A DNA stretch of 64,000 nucleotides from Pseudarthrobacter sulfonivorans (lineage in GTDB: Bacteria > Actinomycetota > Actinomycetes > Actinomycetales > Micrococcaceae): NCBI RefSeq assembly GCF_024391045.1, contig NZ_JANFCZ010000013.1:44654-108653 (forward strand), read 5' to 3'. A model generated the notes under the pieces. It was not told where the DNA came from and made no database searches. It saw nothing but the letters and a program-made list of their open reading frames with translations. The position numbers were made by a program, and so were the translations under genes. Shown one piece after another: positions 27,676-37,502 of this stretch (position 1 is the first letter of the stretch; each line of letters begins with the position of its first letter).

Positions 27676-29301
27676 TCATGGTCTGGCGGGTTCTGTTCTG
27701 GCTGATTGTGTTCTGGCCGGTTCTATTCTGGCGAACCTGGCCGTGAAGACGGCCCCGCTGTCATTTGCCACGGCCAGGTCGCCTCCGCTGCGCCGGCAGA
27801 CCACCCGCGACAACGCCAGGCCAAAGCCCCGGCTGCCGGCCGGGCCCGGTTCCTTCGTGGTGAAGCCCTGCCGGAAGATGTCTTTGGCGTCCCCCGTGAC
27901 GCCCGGTCCGGAATCCCGGACCGTCACGGTGACGCCGTCCGCGGTGTCCTCCACGAGCACGCGGACCGACGGTTCCGGAAGCCCGGCAACGGCGTCGAAC
28001 GCGTTGTCCACAAGGTTCCCCACCACGGTGGTGAGGTCGCGGGACAGCCCGTCATCAACCTGGCCCAGCCGGGATTCCTGGTCCAGCTGCAGCAGCACCC
28101 CGCGCTCGGTGGCCAGGCTGGACTTGGCGATCAGCAGGGCGGCGAGTGCGGGGTCCTCAATGCGGCTGGTGACTTCATCGTTCAGCCGGGTCCTATCCAG
28201 CGTGGCCCCGTTCACGAACTGGACCACCGAATCGTATTCGCCGATCTGGATGAGCCCGGAGATCACGTGGAGCTGGTTGGCGAACTCGTGCGCCTGGGCC
28301 CGGAGGGTGTCGGTGGCCGTCCTGGTGGTGCCGAGCTCCTGCTCGAGGGCCGAGAGTTCGGTACGGTCACGCAGCGTGGTGACCGACCCGATATCCCGGC
28401 CACGCGAGCGGATGGGAACCCGGTTCAGCACCACCAGCCGGTCCCCCACCAGCACCAGCTGGTCCGGCCCGGGCTGGTCGCGGGTGAGGACATCCTTCAA
28501 GGCAGGCTCCACCGGGAGGCTGTGCAGCCGCTTGCCCACGCAGTCGGCGGGGAGGCCCAGGAGGGCACGGGCGGAATCGTTGGCCACGGTGATCCGCTCG
28601 TGCGGGTCCAGGGCCACCACACCCTCCTTCAGGCCAAGGAGCATGGCCTCGCGGTTCTCCACCAGGCCCGTGATTTCACTGGGTTCCATGCCCAGGGTTT
28701 GCCGCTTCACGCGGCGGGAGAGCAGCAGCGAGCCCGCCACACCCAGCACGCTGGCGACCCCGAGGTACGTGAGCAGGTTGGGCACCGCGTCGCCAAGCCG
28801 CTCCAGCGTTGAGGGGTAGTTCCGGCTGATGGCTGCGATGCCGATGATCTTTCCGGCGTCGTCGAGCACGGGAACGTGGGCCGAGAGCTCGTCCGCTCCG
28901 GAGGCTTCCACCACGCCGGTCCACGCCCGGCCTTCGAGCACACGGCTGCCGCCCAGTTCCAACGGCTGGCCCAGCAGGCTCGGATCCGAGGAGGCGATGA
29001 CTGTGCGGTCCGGTTTGGCGAGCGCCACGTGCGAGGATCCGGAGACGGTGCGCACGGACTCGGCGACGGCCGGCAGCGCTGAGCCACCGCGCGGTTCGGC
29101 CGTGGGAAGGAGCTCACGCACCGTGGGGTTGGCGGCGAGCGCCTCGGCCGCGGACAAGGCGCGGCGGCCCTCGGTACGTTCAAACGCGGTGGCAGACTGG
29201 GCCAGGGAGATGGCCACCACGCCCACCAGGACCGCGAAGACAATCAGCAACTGCAGAACCAGATACTGCCCCGCCAGGGACATTCCTCGTCGTCGAGTCA
29301 C
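27676..29301 (-). CDS. CitA/DcuS-family sensor histidine kinase
   Basis: 541 residues. One membrane helix (about 12-33), an extracytoplasmic PAS-like sensor (about 40-180) and a second helix (about 183-203) precede a cytoplasmic PAS, the dimerisation box QAHEFANQLHVISGLIQIGEY with phospho-His, and an HATPase domain (VVGNLVDNAFDA; RDSGPGVTGDAKDIF; GFGLALSRVVCRRSGG). These kinases sense citrate or other di/tricarboxylates outside the cell. The C-terminal tail is an imperfect (Q/E)xAR repeat. It is divergent from tctC, so a tricarboxylate is the probable signal. Confidence 0.92.
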   Translation of the reverse strand: MTRRRGMSLAGQYLVLQLLIVFAVLVGVVAISLAQSATAFERTEGRRALSAAEALAANPTVRELLPTAEPRGGSALPAVAESVRTVSGSSHVALAKPDRTVIASSDPSLLGQPLELGGSRVLEGRAWTGVVEASGADELSAHVPVLDDAGKIIGIAAISRNYPSTLERLGDAVPNLLTYLGVASVLGVAGSLLLSRRVKRQTLGMEPSEITGLVENREAMLLGLKEGVVALDPHERITVANDSARALLGLPADCVGKRLHSLPVEPALKDVLTRDQPGPDQLVLVGDRLVVLNRVPIRSRGRDIGSVTTLRDRTELSALEQELGTTRTATDTLRAQAHEFANQLHVISGLIQIGEYDSVVQFVNGATLDRTRLNDEVTSRIEDPALAALLIAKSSLATERGVLLQLDQESRLGQVDDGLSRDLTTVVGNLVDNAFDAVAGLPEPSVRVLVEDTADGVTVTVRDSGPGVTGDAKDIFRQGFTTKEPGPAGSRGFGLALSRVVCRRSGGDLAVANDSGAVFTARFARIEPARTQSARTEPARP

Positions 29302-29522
29302 TGTGGTTCTTTCTTCTGATGCGGCCGGGCTCTGGAGGTCAGGCTACCTGAAGTCTGCACGGCCCGGGCGGCCGGCTTCCTGCCGCAGCCGTGAACGCAA
29401 TGAACTTAACTTTCTCTGCGTACACAAGAGTGATGCCCGTCACCGCCCCGCCTAGCATCGGATCACCAGCCGGTTTCCGGCTGACCAGTTTTTCCCCAAG
29501 TTTTTCAGAGAAGAGGAACCCC

Positions 29523-30533
29523 ATGCGCCAGATCCGCGGATTGCGAATCGCCGCCGTCGCCGCCGGCATCGCCCTGATGGCCACCGGCTGCGGTGCCACC
29601 GGAAAGAGCTCCACCAACGCCTCCGGCTCCAGCGCTGCCGCGGGCCCCGTGACCGGGCTCCAGATCATGGTCCCCAACACTCCCGGCGGCGGCTACGACA
29701 CCACCGCCCGCGTGGCAGCCAAGGTCCTGGATGACGAGAAGGTGGCCACCAACACCGAGGTCTTCAACCTGGCCGGAGCCGGCGGAACCGTGGGCCTGGC
29801 CCGCATCGTCAATGAAAAGGGCAACGGCGACCTCACCATGCTGATGGGCCTGGGCGTGGTAGGCGCGAGCTACACCAACAAGTCCGAGTCCAAGCTGACG
29901 GCCACCACCCCGCTGGCCCGGCTCATCGGAGAGCCCGGCGCCATCATGGTCAACAAGAATTCCCCCTACAAGACCATCGATGACCTGGTCACCGCATGGA
30001 AGGCGGATCCGGGCTCCATCAGCGTGGGCGGCGGTTCCTCGCCGGGCGGCCCCGACCACCTGCTGCCCATGCAGCTGGCCGGTGCCCTGGGCATCGACGC
30101 AACCAAGGTGAACTTCGTGTCCTACGACGGCGGCGGAGACCTCCTGCCGGCAATCCTCGGAAACAAGGTGGGCTTCGCCGCGTCCGGTGCGGGCGAGTAC
30201 CTCAAGCAGATCGAATCCGGCGAGGTCCGGGTCCTGGCCACCAGTGGCGAGAAGCGGCTCGAGGGCGTGGACGCGCCCACGCTCAAGGAATCCAACATCG
30301 ACCTGGTGTTCACCAACTGGCGCGGCATTGTGGCCCCTCCGGGCATCAGCGACGCTGACAAGGCCAAGCTGATTGGCGCCCTCGAAAAGATGCACGGCAC
30401 GGATGCCTGGAAGCAGGCGCTGAAGACCAACAGCTGGACTGACGCCTTCATCACCGGGGCAGAGTTCCAGACCTTCCTGACCGAGCAGGACAAGCGGGTG
30501 GCGGACGTCCTCACGAAGCTTGGCCTGGCGTGA
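29523..30533 (+). CDS. tctC: tripartite tricarboxylate transporter substrate-binding protein
   Basis: 336 residues. The signal peptide has a lipobox-like ATGC near residue 22. The Bug/TctC fold shows its marks: VPNTPGGGYDTTAR, VFNLAGAGGTVGLARI and PLARLIGEPGAIMVNKNSPYKTIDDLV. It captures a tricarboxylate (citrate-like) outside the membrane and hands it to TctAB. GAGGAACCCC precedes the ATG at 29523; an upstream open frame to 29391 lacks signal-peptide sense. It is the first gene of tctCBA, with a GTGA overlap into tctB. Two AGTTTTTC words 12 nt apart lie just before its ribosome site. Confidence 0.92.
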   Translation: MRQIRGLRIAAVAAGIALMATGCGATGKSSTNASGSSAAAGPVTGLQIMVPNTPGGGYDTTARVAAKVLDDEKVATNTEVFNLAGAGGTVGLARIVNEKGNGDLTMLMGLGVVGASYTNKSESKLTATTPLARLIGEPGAIMVNKNSPYKTIDDLVTAWKADPGSISVGGGSSPGGPDHLLPMQLAGALGIDATKVNFVSYDGGGDLLPAILGNKVGFAASGAGEYLKQIESGEVRVLATSGEKRLEGVDAPTLKESNIDLVFTNWRGIVAPPGISDADKAKLIGALEKMHGTDAWKQALKTNSWTDAFITGAEFQTFLTEQDKRVADVLTKLGLA

Positions 30534-31042
30534 GTTCTGCACCAACGCTGGCTTCACGGCTCAAGGGCCGCGCCGAGCTGGGGGTTGTCCTCCTGCTCGG
30601 CGCGGCCGGCCTGCTGGTTATCGCGGACGCCGCCCGGATTGTCACACCCTACTCGCGCACTGACCCGGTGGGACCGAAGACCCTGCCGTTCGTTGTGGGC
30701 GGCCTGCTGCTGGTCTGCGCTGTCCTGCTGGCCATCAACGTCTTCCGCGGCGGACGGGGCGAAGTGGAGGGCGGCGAGGACGTCGACCTCAGCCACCCGG
30801 CCGACTGGAAGACAGTACTTCCGCTGGTGGCGGCCTTCGTCGCCAACATCCTGCTGATCGACTGGGCGGGCTGGGTGATCTCCGGAGCTGTCCTGTTCTG
30901 GGGAAGTGTGTGGGCGCTCGGCAGCCGGCACTACGTCCGTGACGGCCTGATCTCCGTGGCCATGTCCCTCCTGACGTTCTACGGCTTCTACCTCGGCCTG
31001 GGCATTGCGCTGCCGGCCGGCCTCCTGGAAGGGATTCTCTGA
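30530..31042 (+). CDS. tctB: tripartite tricarboxylate transporter small membrane subunit
   Basis: 170 residues with four membrane helices ([75 protein letters not shown]; a last near 143-165), the TctB pattern. It starts at GTG overlapping the tctC stop and ends in a TGATG overlap with tctA. It is the small subunit that binds the large TctA channel. Confidence 0.9.
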   Translation: MSSAPTLASRLKGRAELGVVLLLGAAGLLVIADAARIVTPYSRTDPVGPKTLPFVVGGLLLVCAVLLAINVFRGGRGEVEGGEDVDLSHPADWKTVLPLVAAFVANILLIDWAGWVISGAVLFWGSVWALGSRHYVRDGLISVAMSLLTFYGFYLGLGIALPAGLLEGIL

Positions 31043-32580
31043 TGGACGTCTTCTCCTCCCTGATGGACGGCTTTGCCACCGCACTGACCCCCATGAACTT
31101 CCTGTACGCCGTGATCGGCGTCGTGCTGGGCACCGCCGTCGGCGTCCTGCCGGGCCTTGGCCCCGCCATGACCGTGGCACTGCTGCTGCCCGTCACCTAT
31201 GCCCTGGAACCCACCAGCGCGTTCATCATGTTCGCCGGCATCTACTACGGCGGCATGTACGGCGGGTCCACCACCTCCATCCTGCTGAATACACCGGGCG
31301 AATCGTCCTCCGTGGTCACGGCCATTGAGGGCAACAAGATGGCAAAGGCAGGCAGGGCCGCCCAGGCACTTGCGACGGCGGCCATCGGCTCGTTCGTTGC
31401 CGGCACCATCGGCACCACCCTCCTGGCGGTCTGCGCGCCCATCGTGGTGGACTTCGCCGTCAGCCTGGGCGCGCCCAGCTACTTCGCCATCATGGTTCTG
31501 TCGCTGCTGGCCGTCACCGCCGTCCTCGGTTCCTCGCGCCTGCGCGGCTTCGCCTCGCTGGGCCTTGGGCTGGCGATCGGCCTTGTTGGCCTCGACGTGG
31601 TCACGGGCCAAGCCAGGCTCACGTTCGGCCTGCCGCTGCTGTCCGACGGCCTGGACATCGTGGTGGTGGCCGTGGCCATCTTCGCCGTGGGCGAGGCACT
31701 GTGGGTCGCAGCGCACCTGCGCCGCACTCCGCTGCACGCCATCCCCGTGGGACAGCCCTGGATGGGCAAATCCGACTGGAAGCGTTCCTGGAAACCATGG
31801 CTCCGCGGAACGGCCTTCGGGTTCCCCTTCGGTGCACTCCCCGCCGGCGGCGCCGAGATCCCGACGTTCCTCTCCTACGTCACGGAAAAACGCCTCAGCA
31901 AGCGCCCCGAGGAATTCGGCCATGGCGCCATCGAGGGCGTCGCAGGTCCGGAAGCTGCCAACAATGCGGCAGCAGCCGGAACCCTGACCCCGATGCTGGC
32001 CCTTGGCCTGCCCACCAACGCCACGGCTGCCGTGATGCTGGCGGCCTTCACGCAGTACGGCATCCAGCCCGGGCCGCAGCTCTTCGACAGCCAGGGACCC
32101 CTGGTGTGGGCGCTGATCGCCAGCCTCTTCATCGGCAACTTCCTGCTCCTCATCATCAACCTGCCGCTGGCCCCCATGTGGGCGAAGCTCCTGCAGCTGC
32201 CCCGGCCGTACCTGTACGCGGGCATCCTGTTCTTCGCCACGTTGGGCGCCTATTCGGTGAACCTGCGGGTCTTCGACCTGGTGCTGCTGCTGGTGCTGGG
32301 TGCGCTGGGGTTCATGATGCGGCGCTTCGGGCTCCCCGTGCTGCCGCTGATCCTCGGCGTCATCCTCGGACCGCGGCTCGAAAAGCAGCTGCGGCAGACG
32401 CTGCAGCTCAGCGCCGGTGACCCTGCCGGGCTCTGGAGCGAGCCGATCGCCGTCGGGATCTACGTCCTCGTGGCGCTCATCCTGCTGTGGCCGCTGCTGT
32501 TCAAGCTCATCCGCCGGAACCGTTCCTCGCGCAACTCACTGCTTCCCGCCAATTCCGGCGCAGCCGACTACAGTGACTGA
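31042..32580 (+). CDS. tctA: tripartite tricarboxylate transporter large permease
   Basis: 512 residues with about 11-12 helices. TctA signatures: [25 protein letters not shown] near the N-terminus, and [18 protein letters not shown] in the substrate region. A second repeat includes [13 protein letters not shown] and [15 protein letters not shown]. It carries the cation-driven uptake step of tctCBA. It is followed after 61 bp by a universal stress protein gene in the same direction. Confidence 0.93.
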   Translation: MDVFSSLMDGFATALTPMNFLYAVIGVVLGTAVGVLPGLGPAMTVALLLPVTYALEPTSAFIMFAGIYYGGMYGGSTTSILLNTPGESSSVVTAIEGNKMAKAGRAAQALATAAIGSFVAGTIGTTLLAVCAPIVVDFAVSLGAPSYFAIMVLSLLAVTAVLGSSRLRGFASLGLGLAIGLVGLDVVTGQARLTFGLPLLSDGLDIVVVAVAIFAVGEALWVAAHLRRTPLHAIPVGQPWMGKSDWKRSWKPWLRGTAFGFPFGALPAGGAEIPTFLSYVTEKRLSKRPEEFGHGAIEGVAGPEAANNAAAAGTLTPMLALGLPTNATAAVMLAAFTQYGIQPGPQLFDSQGPLVWALIASLFIGNFLLLIINLPLAPMWAKLLQLPRPYLYAGILFFATLGAYSVNLRVFDLVLLLVLGALGFMMRRFGLPVLPLILGVILGPRLEKQLRQTLQLSAGDPAGLWSEPIAVGIYVLVALILLWPLLFKLIRRNRSSRNSLLPANSGAADYSD

Positions 32581-32641
32581 AATGCCGCCGGCGATCCGCC
32601 GGACCCACCTACCCGCAGTCAGCACACAGACAGGAGCAACC

Positions 32642-33043
32642 ATGACCATTGTGGTGGGATACGTCCCAACCCCCGAAGGTGAAGCGGCGCTGACCCAGGC
32701 CATCGAGGAGGCGCGGAAGTCCGGCGCCACCCTGGTGGTGATCAACTCTTCCAAGGGCGACACCCTGGTGGACAACAGGTACGCGCAGGAAAACGAGATG
32801 CTGGGCATCGAGCAGCGCCTCGCCGCGCACGGGGTGAACCACGTCATCAAGCAGCCGGTCCGTGGACATGACGCGGCCGCCGAGGTCCTGGACGCAGCGG
32901 AGGAGCACAACGCGGAACTGATTGTGATCGGCCTTCGTCGCCGGACCCCGGTGGGCAAGCTGATCATGGGCAGCACGTCCCAGCGGATCCTCCTGGAGGC
33001 CGATTGCCCCGTACTGGCAGTCAAGGCTGCCCCGGTCGGCTAG
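32642..33043 (+). CDS. single-domain universal stress protein
   Basis: 133 residues. The UspA fold is complete, with the nucleotide loop GLRRRTPVGKLIMGSTSQRIL close to the C-terminus. CAGGAG stands 5 nt before the ATG at 32642; the longer frame to 32417 lies inside tctA and is ignored. It follows tctA by 61 bp and precedes a strong hairpin, so it is probably the last gene of the tct transcript. Confidence 0.9.
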   Translation: MTIVVGYVPTPEGEAALTQAIEEARKSGATLVVINSSKGDTLVDNRYAQENEMLGIEQRLAAHGVNHVIKQPVRGHDAAAEVLDAAEEHNAELIVIGLRRRTPVGKLIMGSTSQRILLEADCPVLAVKAAPVG

Positions 33044-33121
33044 TATCCGGCTCTTCCAACCCGGGTACCCAAACCAACGCAGTACAGAACCAACTCCGTG
33101 CAGAAATAACCCAGCACGGAA

Positions 33122-33180
33122 ACCGAAGCTTGTTCGGGAATCCGCGCCCTCAAGGCAGGGTTCCGCGAACAAGCTTCGGT
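33122..33180 (+). terminator. long hairpin after tctCBA-usp
   Basis: ACCGAAGCTTGTTCGGGAA (33122-33140) pairs with 33161-33180 through 19 bp with one bulged base. CCCT/AGGG pair again inside. The sequence GGTTTT follows, so it can act as a terminator, though the T-tract is short and the stem far longer than needed. Confidence 0.6.
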
Positions 33181-33214
33181 GGTTTTGCGCCCTGACCGCG
33201 GAGAAGGCAGTCAT

Positions 33215-33243
33215 CTGACATCTTAGCCATGGGTCGGTATACT
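33215..33243 (+). promoter_or_regulatory. consensus promoter giving a leaderless transcript
   Basis: The -35 box CTGACA (33215-33220) and -10 box TATACT (33238-33243) each match 5 of 6 consensus bases with a 17-nt spacer. Only seven bases lie between the -10 box and the ATG at 33251, so the predicted first base is the A of the start codon. Confidence 0.7.
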
Positions 33244-33250
33244 TGAAAGT

Positions 33251-33508
33251 ATGACTACAGCCATATTGGAACGCCCCTTGACCGCCGCTGCGGCCAACGA
33301 GGCCTCAGAAGCCCGGTCCCTCGACCTGCAGTTTGCCACTGCCGAGGAGATGCGCGAAGGACTGGACAACGCTGTTGCCACCCTGATCGAACCTGCCAAG
33401 GACGCCGCCTGCGGAATCCTTGTGACCCGTTTGCGCCCCGGGCGCTTTACTGTTGCCCTGGACGAATCGGTCCCCTTCGGCGAGACCTACGAAGCCATCG
33501 CGGCCTAA
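33251..33508 (+). CDS. conserved small protein of unknown function
   Basis: 85 residues, no membrane segment and no known motif that I recognise. The sequence (LDLQFATAEEMREGLDNAVATLIEPA ... GILVTRLRPGRFTVALDESVPFGETYE) has a balanced, globular composition and ends in a normal terminator, so it is a real gene. There is no clear ribosome site; the promoter places transcription start at the ATG, suggesting leaderless translation. It is convergent with the next small gene. Confidence 0.75.
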   Translation: MTTAILERPLTAAAANEASEARSLDLQFATAEEMREGLDNAVATLIEPAKDAACGILVTRLRPGRFTVALDESVPFGETYEAIAA

Positions 33509-33524
33509 TCCAACCACCGCGCAC

Positions 33525-33570
33525 AAAAAAGTCCCCGCCTCCCGAACAGATCGGGGGGCAGGGACTTTTC
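33525..33570. terminator. bidirectional intrinsic terminator
   Basis: AAAAAAGTCCCCGCC pairs with GGCAGGGACTTTT, with a further CCCGA/TCGGG pairing inside. A-tract and T-tract lie on the outer sides, so both strands read as stem plus T-run. It serves the convergent 85-aa and 78-aa genes. Confidence 0.85.
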
Positions 33571-33581
33571 TGCGTTCAGGG

Positions 33582-33818
33582 TCAGCTTCGCCGAACCTGC
33601 ACGCCATCGGATTTCAGGAAGAGTTGCTCCTCCGACGGCCCGGCCGGGACAAGCCACAAAACATTCCCGCTCTGTGATACTTCCTCAACCTCGCCCGCCG
33701 CAATGACGTGGGCGTGTTTGATGATCTCGACCCGGTCCCCGGCCCGGAAGGTTCCCCAATCCGAGACGATGGTGGAATGTGCGTTGCGTCTCGAAAGAAC
33801 TGCCCCACGTGCTTTCAT
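33582..33818 (-). CDS. small SH3-like protein of unknown function
   Basis: 78 residues. Beta-rich pattern (FRAGDRVEIIKHAHVIAAGEVEEVSQSGNVLWLVP) as in small SH3/KOW-like barrels, which often bind RNA or protein, but no named family is recognised. AAAGGGGTAG lies upstream of the ATG. It ends at the shared terminator. The call as a gene rests on composition, ribosome site and terminator. Confidence 0.6.
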   Translation of the reverse strand: MKARGAVLSRRNAHSTIVSDWGTFRAGDRVEIIKHAHVIAAGEVEEVSQSGNVLWLVPAGPSEEQLFLKSDGVQVRRS

Positions 33819-33978
33819 TTGAACTTCTACCCCTTTGTATACGTTCCGTCACAGCCTCGTTGATGTGACCTTTACTACATCTTCAGTTCTACTACAGTTC
33901 CCGGACCGGAAATGTGCGTGTTGCACCATATTTCAGCATTGGTCCAAAAAGCCATCGGAGAACGAAGAATATTCCTTC

Positions 33979-35571
33979 CTATGCAAGGATCCCGACGGCG
34001 GATTCGGCTGCCGTGATCAGGTCCCCTGACGCCACCAGCAGGTCGGCGGATTCCAGTTCCGGCGAGAGGAACCGGTCGGCGCCGGGTCCCTCAACATGGC
34101 CGCGCAGGACCTCGATGACGGCAGTACCCGCCGGCCCGGGGAGCAGTTCGCCACCGGACAGCTGCGTGCGGATGTCGATGGCCCTGGCGCTGGTCACCAG
34201 TTCGATGGCCAGCACCCGGCGGAGATTCTCCACCGCTTTGCGCAGCTTCCGGGCGGCGTGCCAGCCCATGGAGACGTGGTCCTCCTGCATGGCCGAGCTG
34301 GGGATCGAGTCCACCGACGCCGGGACGGCCAGCCGCTTGTTGTCCGAGACGAGCCCCGCCTGCGTGTACTGGGCGATCATCAGGCCGGAATCCACGCCCG
34401 GGTCCGAGGCCAGGAAGGCCGGCAGGCCGTGGGAGCGGGCCGGGTCCAGCATGCGGTCTGTCCGGCGCTCGGCGATGGAGCTCAGGTCCGCCACGGCGAT
34501 GGCGAGGAAGTCGAGCACGTAGGCCACCGGGGCGCCGTGGAAGTTGCCGTTGGAGCTGACGCGGCCGTCGGGAAGGACCACCGGGTTGTCAATGGCGGCA
34601 GCAAGCTCACGGGACGCCACCAGGGCCGCATAGTCCACGGTGTCGCGGGCAGCCCCGGCCACCTGCGGTGCACAGCGCAGCGAATAGGCGTCCTGGACCT
34701 TGGAGTCCCCCACCCGGTGCGAGGCCACGATCGGGGAGTCCGACAGCACCCGCAGCATGTTGTCCGCGCTGGCGGCCTGGCCCGGGTGCGGGCGCAGGGC
34801 CGCATGCAGCTCGGGCAGGAACACCTGGTCCGTGCCGAGCAGGGCCTCGACGCTCAGCGCCGCGGTGATATCCGCCGTCGTGAGCAGTTTGCGGAGGTCC
34901 GCGATGGCCATCAGCAGCATGCCCAGCATGCCCTCGGTGCCGTTGACCAGCGCCAGCCCTTCCTTTTCGGCAAGGGTCACCGATTCGATGCCGTGCTGCG
35001 CAAGCAGCTCAGCGACAGGTGCTTCGCCGCGCCCGCCGTACGTGACGCCGTCGGGCCCTACTGCCTCCCCTTCACCCATCAGCACCAGGGCGCAGTGGGA
35101 GAGCGGGGCGAGGTCACCGGAGCAACCGAGCGAACCGAACTCGCGGACCACGGGCGTGATGCCGGCGTTGAGGACGTCCACCATGGTCTGCAGGACCACG
35201 GGACGGACGCCGGTGCGGCCTGAGGCGAGGGTCTTGGCGCGCAGGAACATGATGCCGCGCACCACCTCACGCTCTACGGCGGGGCCCATGCCCGCTGCGT
35301 GGCTGCGGATCAGGGACTTCTGCAGCTGGGTGCGCAGCTCGTTGGGGATGTGGCGGTTGGCCAGGGCGCCGAAGCCGGTGGAGATGCCGTAGGCGGGGAC
35401 CTCGCTGGAGGCGAGTCCGTCGATGTGGGCGCGGACCCTGGCGACGTTGTCCAGGGCATCCTGGGCGACGGTCACCTTGGCGTTGTGGCGCGCGACGGCG
35501 ACGACGTCCTCGGGCGTGACGCCGACCGACCCGAGGGTGACAGTGAGCGGTTCGTGGGTTGTGAGGGTCAT
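33979..35571 (-). CDS. hutH: histidine ammonia-lyase
   Basis: 530 residues, normal for the family (500-530). It turns L-histidine into trans-urocanate and ammonia. The prosthetic MIO group forms from Cys150-Ser151-Gly152 in GSLGCSGDLAPLSH; most HutH have Ala in place of Cys, but Cys is tolerated because Ser-Gly cyclise. Other marks: YGISTGFGALAN near 61-72 with the catalytic Tyr, and the C-terminal QEDHVSMGWHAARKLR. It is second after hutU on the same strand, 95 bp downstream, with a perfect inverted repeat in the gap. Confidence 0.95.
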   Translation of the reverse strand: MTLTTHEPLTVTLGSVGVTPEDVVAVARHNAKVTVAQDALDNVARVRAHIDGLASSEVPAYGISTGFGALANRHIPNELRTQLQKSLIRSHAAGMGPAVEREVVRGIMFLRAKTLASGRTGVRPVVLQTMVDVLNAGITPVVREFGSLGCSGDLAPLSHCALVLMGEGEAVGPDGVTYGGRGEAPVAELLAQHGIESVTLAEKEGLALVNGTEGMLGMLLMAIADLRKLLTTADITAALSVEALLGTDQVFLPELHAALRPHPGQAASADNMLRVLSDSPIVASHRVGDSKVQDAYSLRCAPQVAGAARDTVDYAALVASRELAAAIDNPVVLPDGRVSSNGNFHGAPVAYVLDFLAIAVADLSSIAERRTDRMLDPARSHGLPAFLASDPGVDSGLMIAQYTQAGLVSDNKRLAVPASVDSIPSSAMQEDHVSMGWHAARKLRKAVENLRRVLAIELVTSARAIDIRTQLSGGELLPGPAGTAVIEVLRGHVEGPGADRFLSPELESADLLVASGDLITAAESAVGILA

Positions 35572-35590
35572 GGTTTCCTACTTTTTCTCG

Positions 35591-35648
35591 TCGATTGCTC
35601 CGTAAGGGCCCTTTTGAGGGGTCATAACGGCACTTACGGAGCAATCGA
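35591..35648. repeat. perfect 16-bp inverted repeat between hutU and hutH
   Basis: TCGATTGCTCCGTAAG (35591-35606) is matched exactly by its reverse complement at 35633-35648, with a 26-nt loop. No T-run follows on either strand. It may stabilise the hutU message end, weaken readthrough into hutH, or be a dispersed palindromic repeat. Confidence 0.75.
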
Positions 35649-35666
35649 TGTGGAATTGGGGCTCGG

Positions 35667-37364
35667 TTAGCGGGATTCCTGCATGGGGATGCGGACGCCG
35701 CGTTCTTTGGCAACCTCGAGGGCGCGGTCGTAGCCAGCGTCGGCGTGGCGGATGACGCCCATGCCGGGGTCGTTGGTGAGGAGGCGTTCGAGTTTCTGGG
35801 CTGCGAGGTCGGTGCCGTCGGCAACGGACACCTGGCCGGCATGGATGGACCGGCCGATACCGACGCCGCCGCCATGGTGCAGGGACACCCAGGTGGCGCC
35901 GGAGGCGGTGTTGAGGAGCGCGTTGAGCATGGGCCAGTCGGCGATCGCGTCGGAGCCGTCTGCCATGGCCTCGGTTTCGCGGTACGGGGAGGCAACCGAA
36001 CCTGAGTCGAGGTGGTCGCGGCCGATCACGATGGGGGCCTTGACCTTGCCTTCCTTGACGAGCTGGTTGAACAGTAGGCCGGCCTTGGCGCGTTCGCCGT
36101 ACCCAAGCCAGCAGATGCGGGCAGGCAGGCCCTCGAATTCCACCCGCTCCTGGGCTGCGTCGATCCAGCGGTGCAGGTGCTTGTTCTCGGGGAAGAGCTC
36201 CTTGATGGCTTCGTCCGTGACTCGGATGTCCTCGGGATCGCCGGAGAGGGCCACCCAGCGGAACGGGCCCAGGCCTTCGCAGAACAGCGGCCGGATGTAC
36301 GCGGGAACGAAGCCGGGGAACTCGAAGGCGCGGGTGTAGCCGCCCTTGCGTGCCTCATCGCGGATGGAGTTGCCGTAGTCGAATACCTCGGCGCCGGCGT
36401 CCTGGAATTCCACCATGGCCTGCACGTGCCGCGCCATGGAGGCCTGGGCCTTCTTGGTGAAGCCTTCCGGGTCTGCCTCGGCTTCGCGGTGCCATTCCTC
36501 GACCGAGATGCCCTCAGGCAGGTAGGACAGCGGATCGTGGGCGGAGGTCTGATCGGTGACGATGTCCACGGTGAGTTCCCCGGCGTTGTGGCGGCGCAGG
36601 ATCTCCGGAAACACCTCGGCGGCGTTGCCGACGTAACCCACGGACCAGCCGCGGCGTTCTTCCTTGGCTTTGAGCACCTTGGCGATGGCGGCGTCGAGAT
36701 CGGTTTCCACCTCGTCGAGGTAGCGCTTGCCGGCACGGCGGCGCAGGCGGGACTCATCGACGTCGACAATCAGGCAGGCGCCGTCGTTGAGGGTGACGGC
36801 GAGGGGCTGGGCGCCGCCCATGCCGCCGCAGCCGCCGGTGAGGGTCAGGGTGCCGGCGAGGGTGCCGTTCTCGTCGCCGGTGAGTTTGCGGGCAATCGCG
36901 GCGAAGGTTTCGAACGTGCCCTGCAGGATGCCCTGGGTGCCGATGTAGATCCAGGACCCCGCGGTCATCTGGCCGTACATCATCAGGCCCTCGGCCTCGA
37001 GACGGCGGAATTCGGGCCAGGTGGCCCAGTCGCCCACGAGGTTGGAGTTGGCCAGCAGCACGCGCGGCGCCCATTCGTTGGTGCGGAAGACACCGACGGG
37101 TTTGCCGGACTGGACCAGGAGGGTTTCGTCCTTCTCCATGGTTTCCAGGGTGCGGGTGATGGCGTCGAACGCGGCCCAGCTGCGGACGGCGCGGCCGGTG
37201 CCGCCGTAGACCACCAGGTCATCGGGGCGTTCGGCCACCTCGGGGTCCAGGTTGTTCATGAGCATGCGCAGCGGGGCTTCCGTCTGCCAGCTCTTGGCGG
37301 TGAGCTCAGTGCCGCGGGCTGCTTTGACCGGGCGGGCACCGGTGGTGAAATCGGCGGGTGCCAT
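35667..37364 (-). CDS. hutU: urocanate hydratase
   Basis: 565 residues, the usual length (550-560). It converts urocanate to 4-imidazolone-5-propionate using NAD+ as electrophile. Family marks include [14 protein letters not shown] near 46-60, [21 protein letters not shown] (NAD-binding) near 170, [31 protein letters not shown] and [19 protein letters not shown] precedes the ATG at 37364; the upstream open frame to 37484 overlaps the promoter and operator and is not used. hutH follows. hutI is not in the window. Confidence 0.95.
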   Translation of the reverse strand: MAPADFTTGARPVKAARGTELTAKSWQTEAPLRMLMNNLDPEVAERPDDLVVYGGTGRAVRSWAAFDAITRTLETMEKDETLLVQSGKPVGVFRTNEWAPRVLLANSNLVGDWATWPEFRRLEAEGLMMYGQMTAGSWIYIGTQGILQGTFETFAAIARKLTGDENGTLAGTLTLTGGCGGMGGAQPLAVTLNDGACLIVDVDESRLRRRAGKRYLDEVETDLDAAIAKVLKAKEERRGWSVGYVGNAAEVFPEILRRHNAGELTVDIVTDQTSAHDPLSYLPEGISVEEWHREAEADPEGFTKKAQASMARHVQAMVEFQDAGAEVFDYGNSIRDEARKGGYTRAFEFPGFVPAYIRPLFCEGLGPFRWVALSGDPEDIRVTDEAIKELFPENKHLHRWIDAAQERVEFEGLPARICWLGYGERAKAGLLFNQLVKEGKVKAPIVIGRDHLDSGSVASPYRETEAMADGSDAIADWPMLNALLNTASGATWVSLHHGGGVGIGRSIHAGQVSVADGTDLAAQKLERLLTNDPGMGVIRHADAGYDRALEVAKERGVRIPMQESR

Positions 37365-37460
37365 GAGGGGCTCCTTCTCGTCGTGCTGGTGTGGTGTTGA
37401 GGTTCTGTATCTACTAAAGCCCCTTGGATGCGGGCCTGAAAGGACTTTCTTTGGGCGGCT

Positions 37461-37476
37461 GTCCGGGATTCCAGAC
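37461..37476. promoter_or_regulatory. hut operator palindrome before hutU
   Basis: GTCCGGGATTCCAGAC, one mismatch from a perfect palindrome, lies 97 bp before hutU and directly after the iclR stop. It matches the sites before hutG (25878) and iclR (38421). Confidence 0.65.
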
Positions 37477-37502
37477 ATACCCACCCCTACTGTGACGGGA
37501 GG

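Noticed and set aside
33835..34029. 64-residue forward ORF near hutH
   Set aside because: Cys- and Ser-rich composition with no ribosome site or family; overlaps the hutH 3' end on the other strand.
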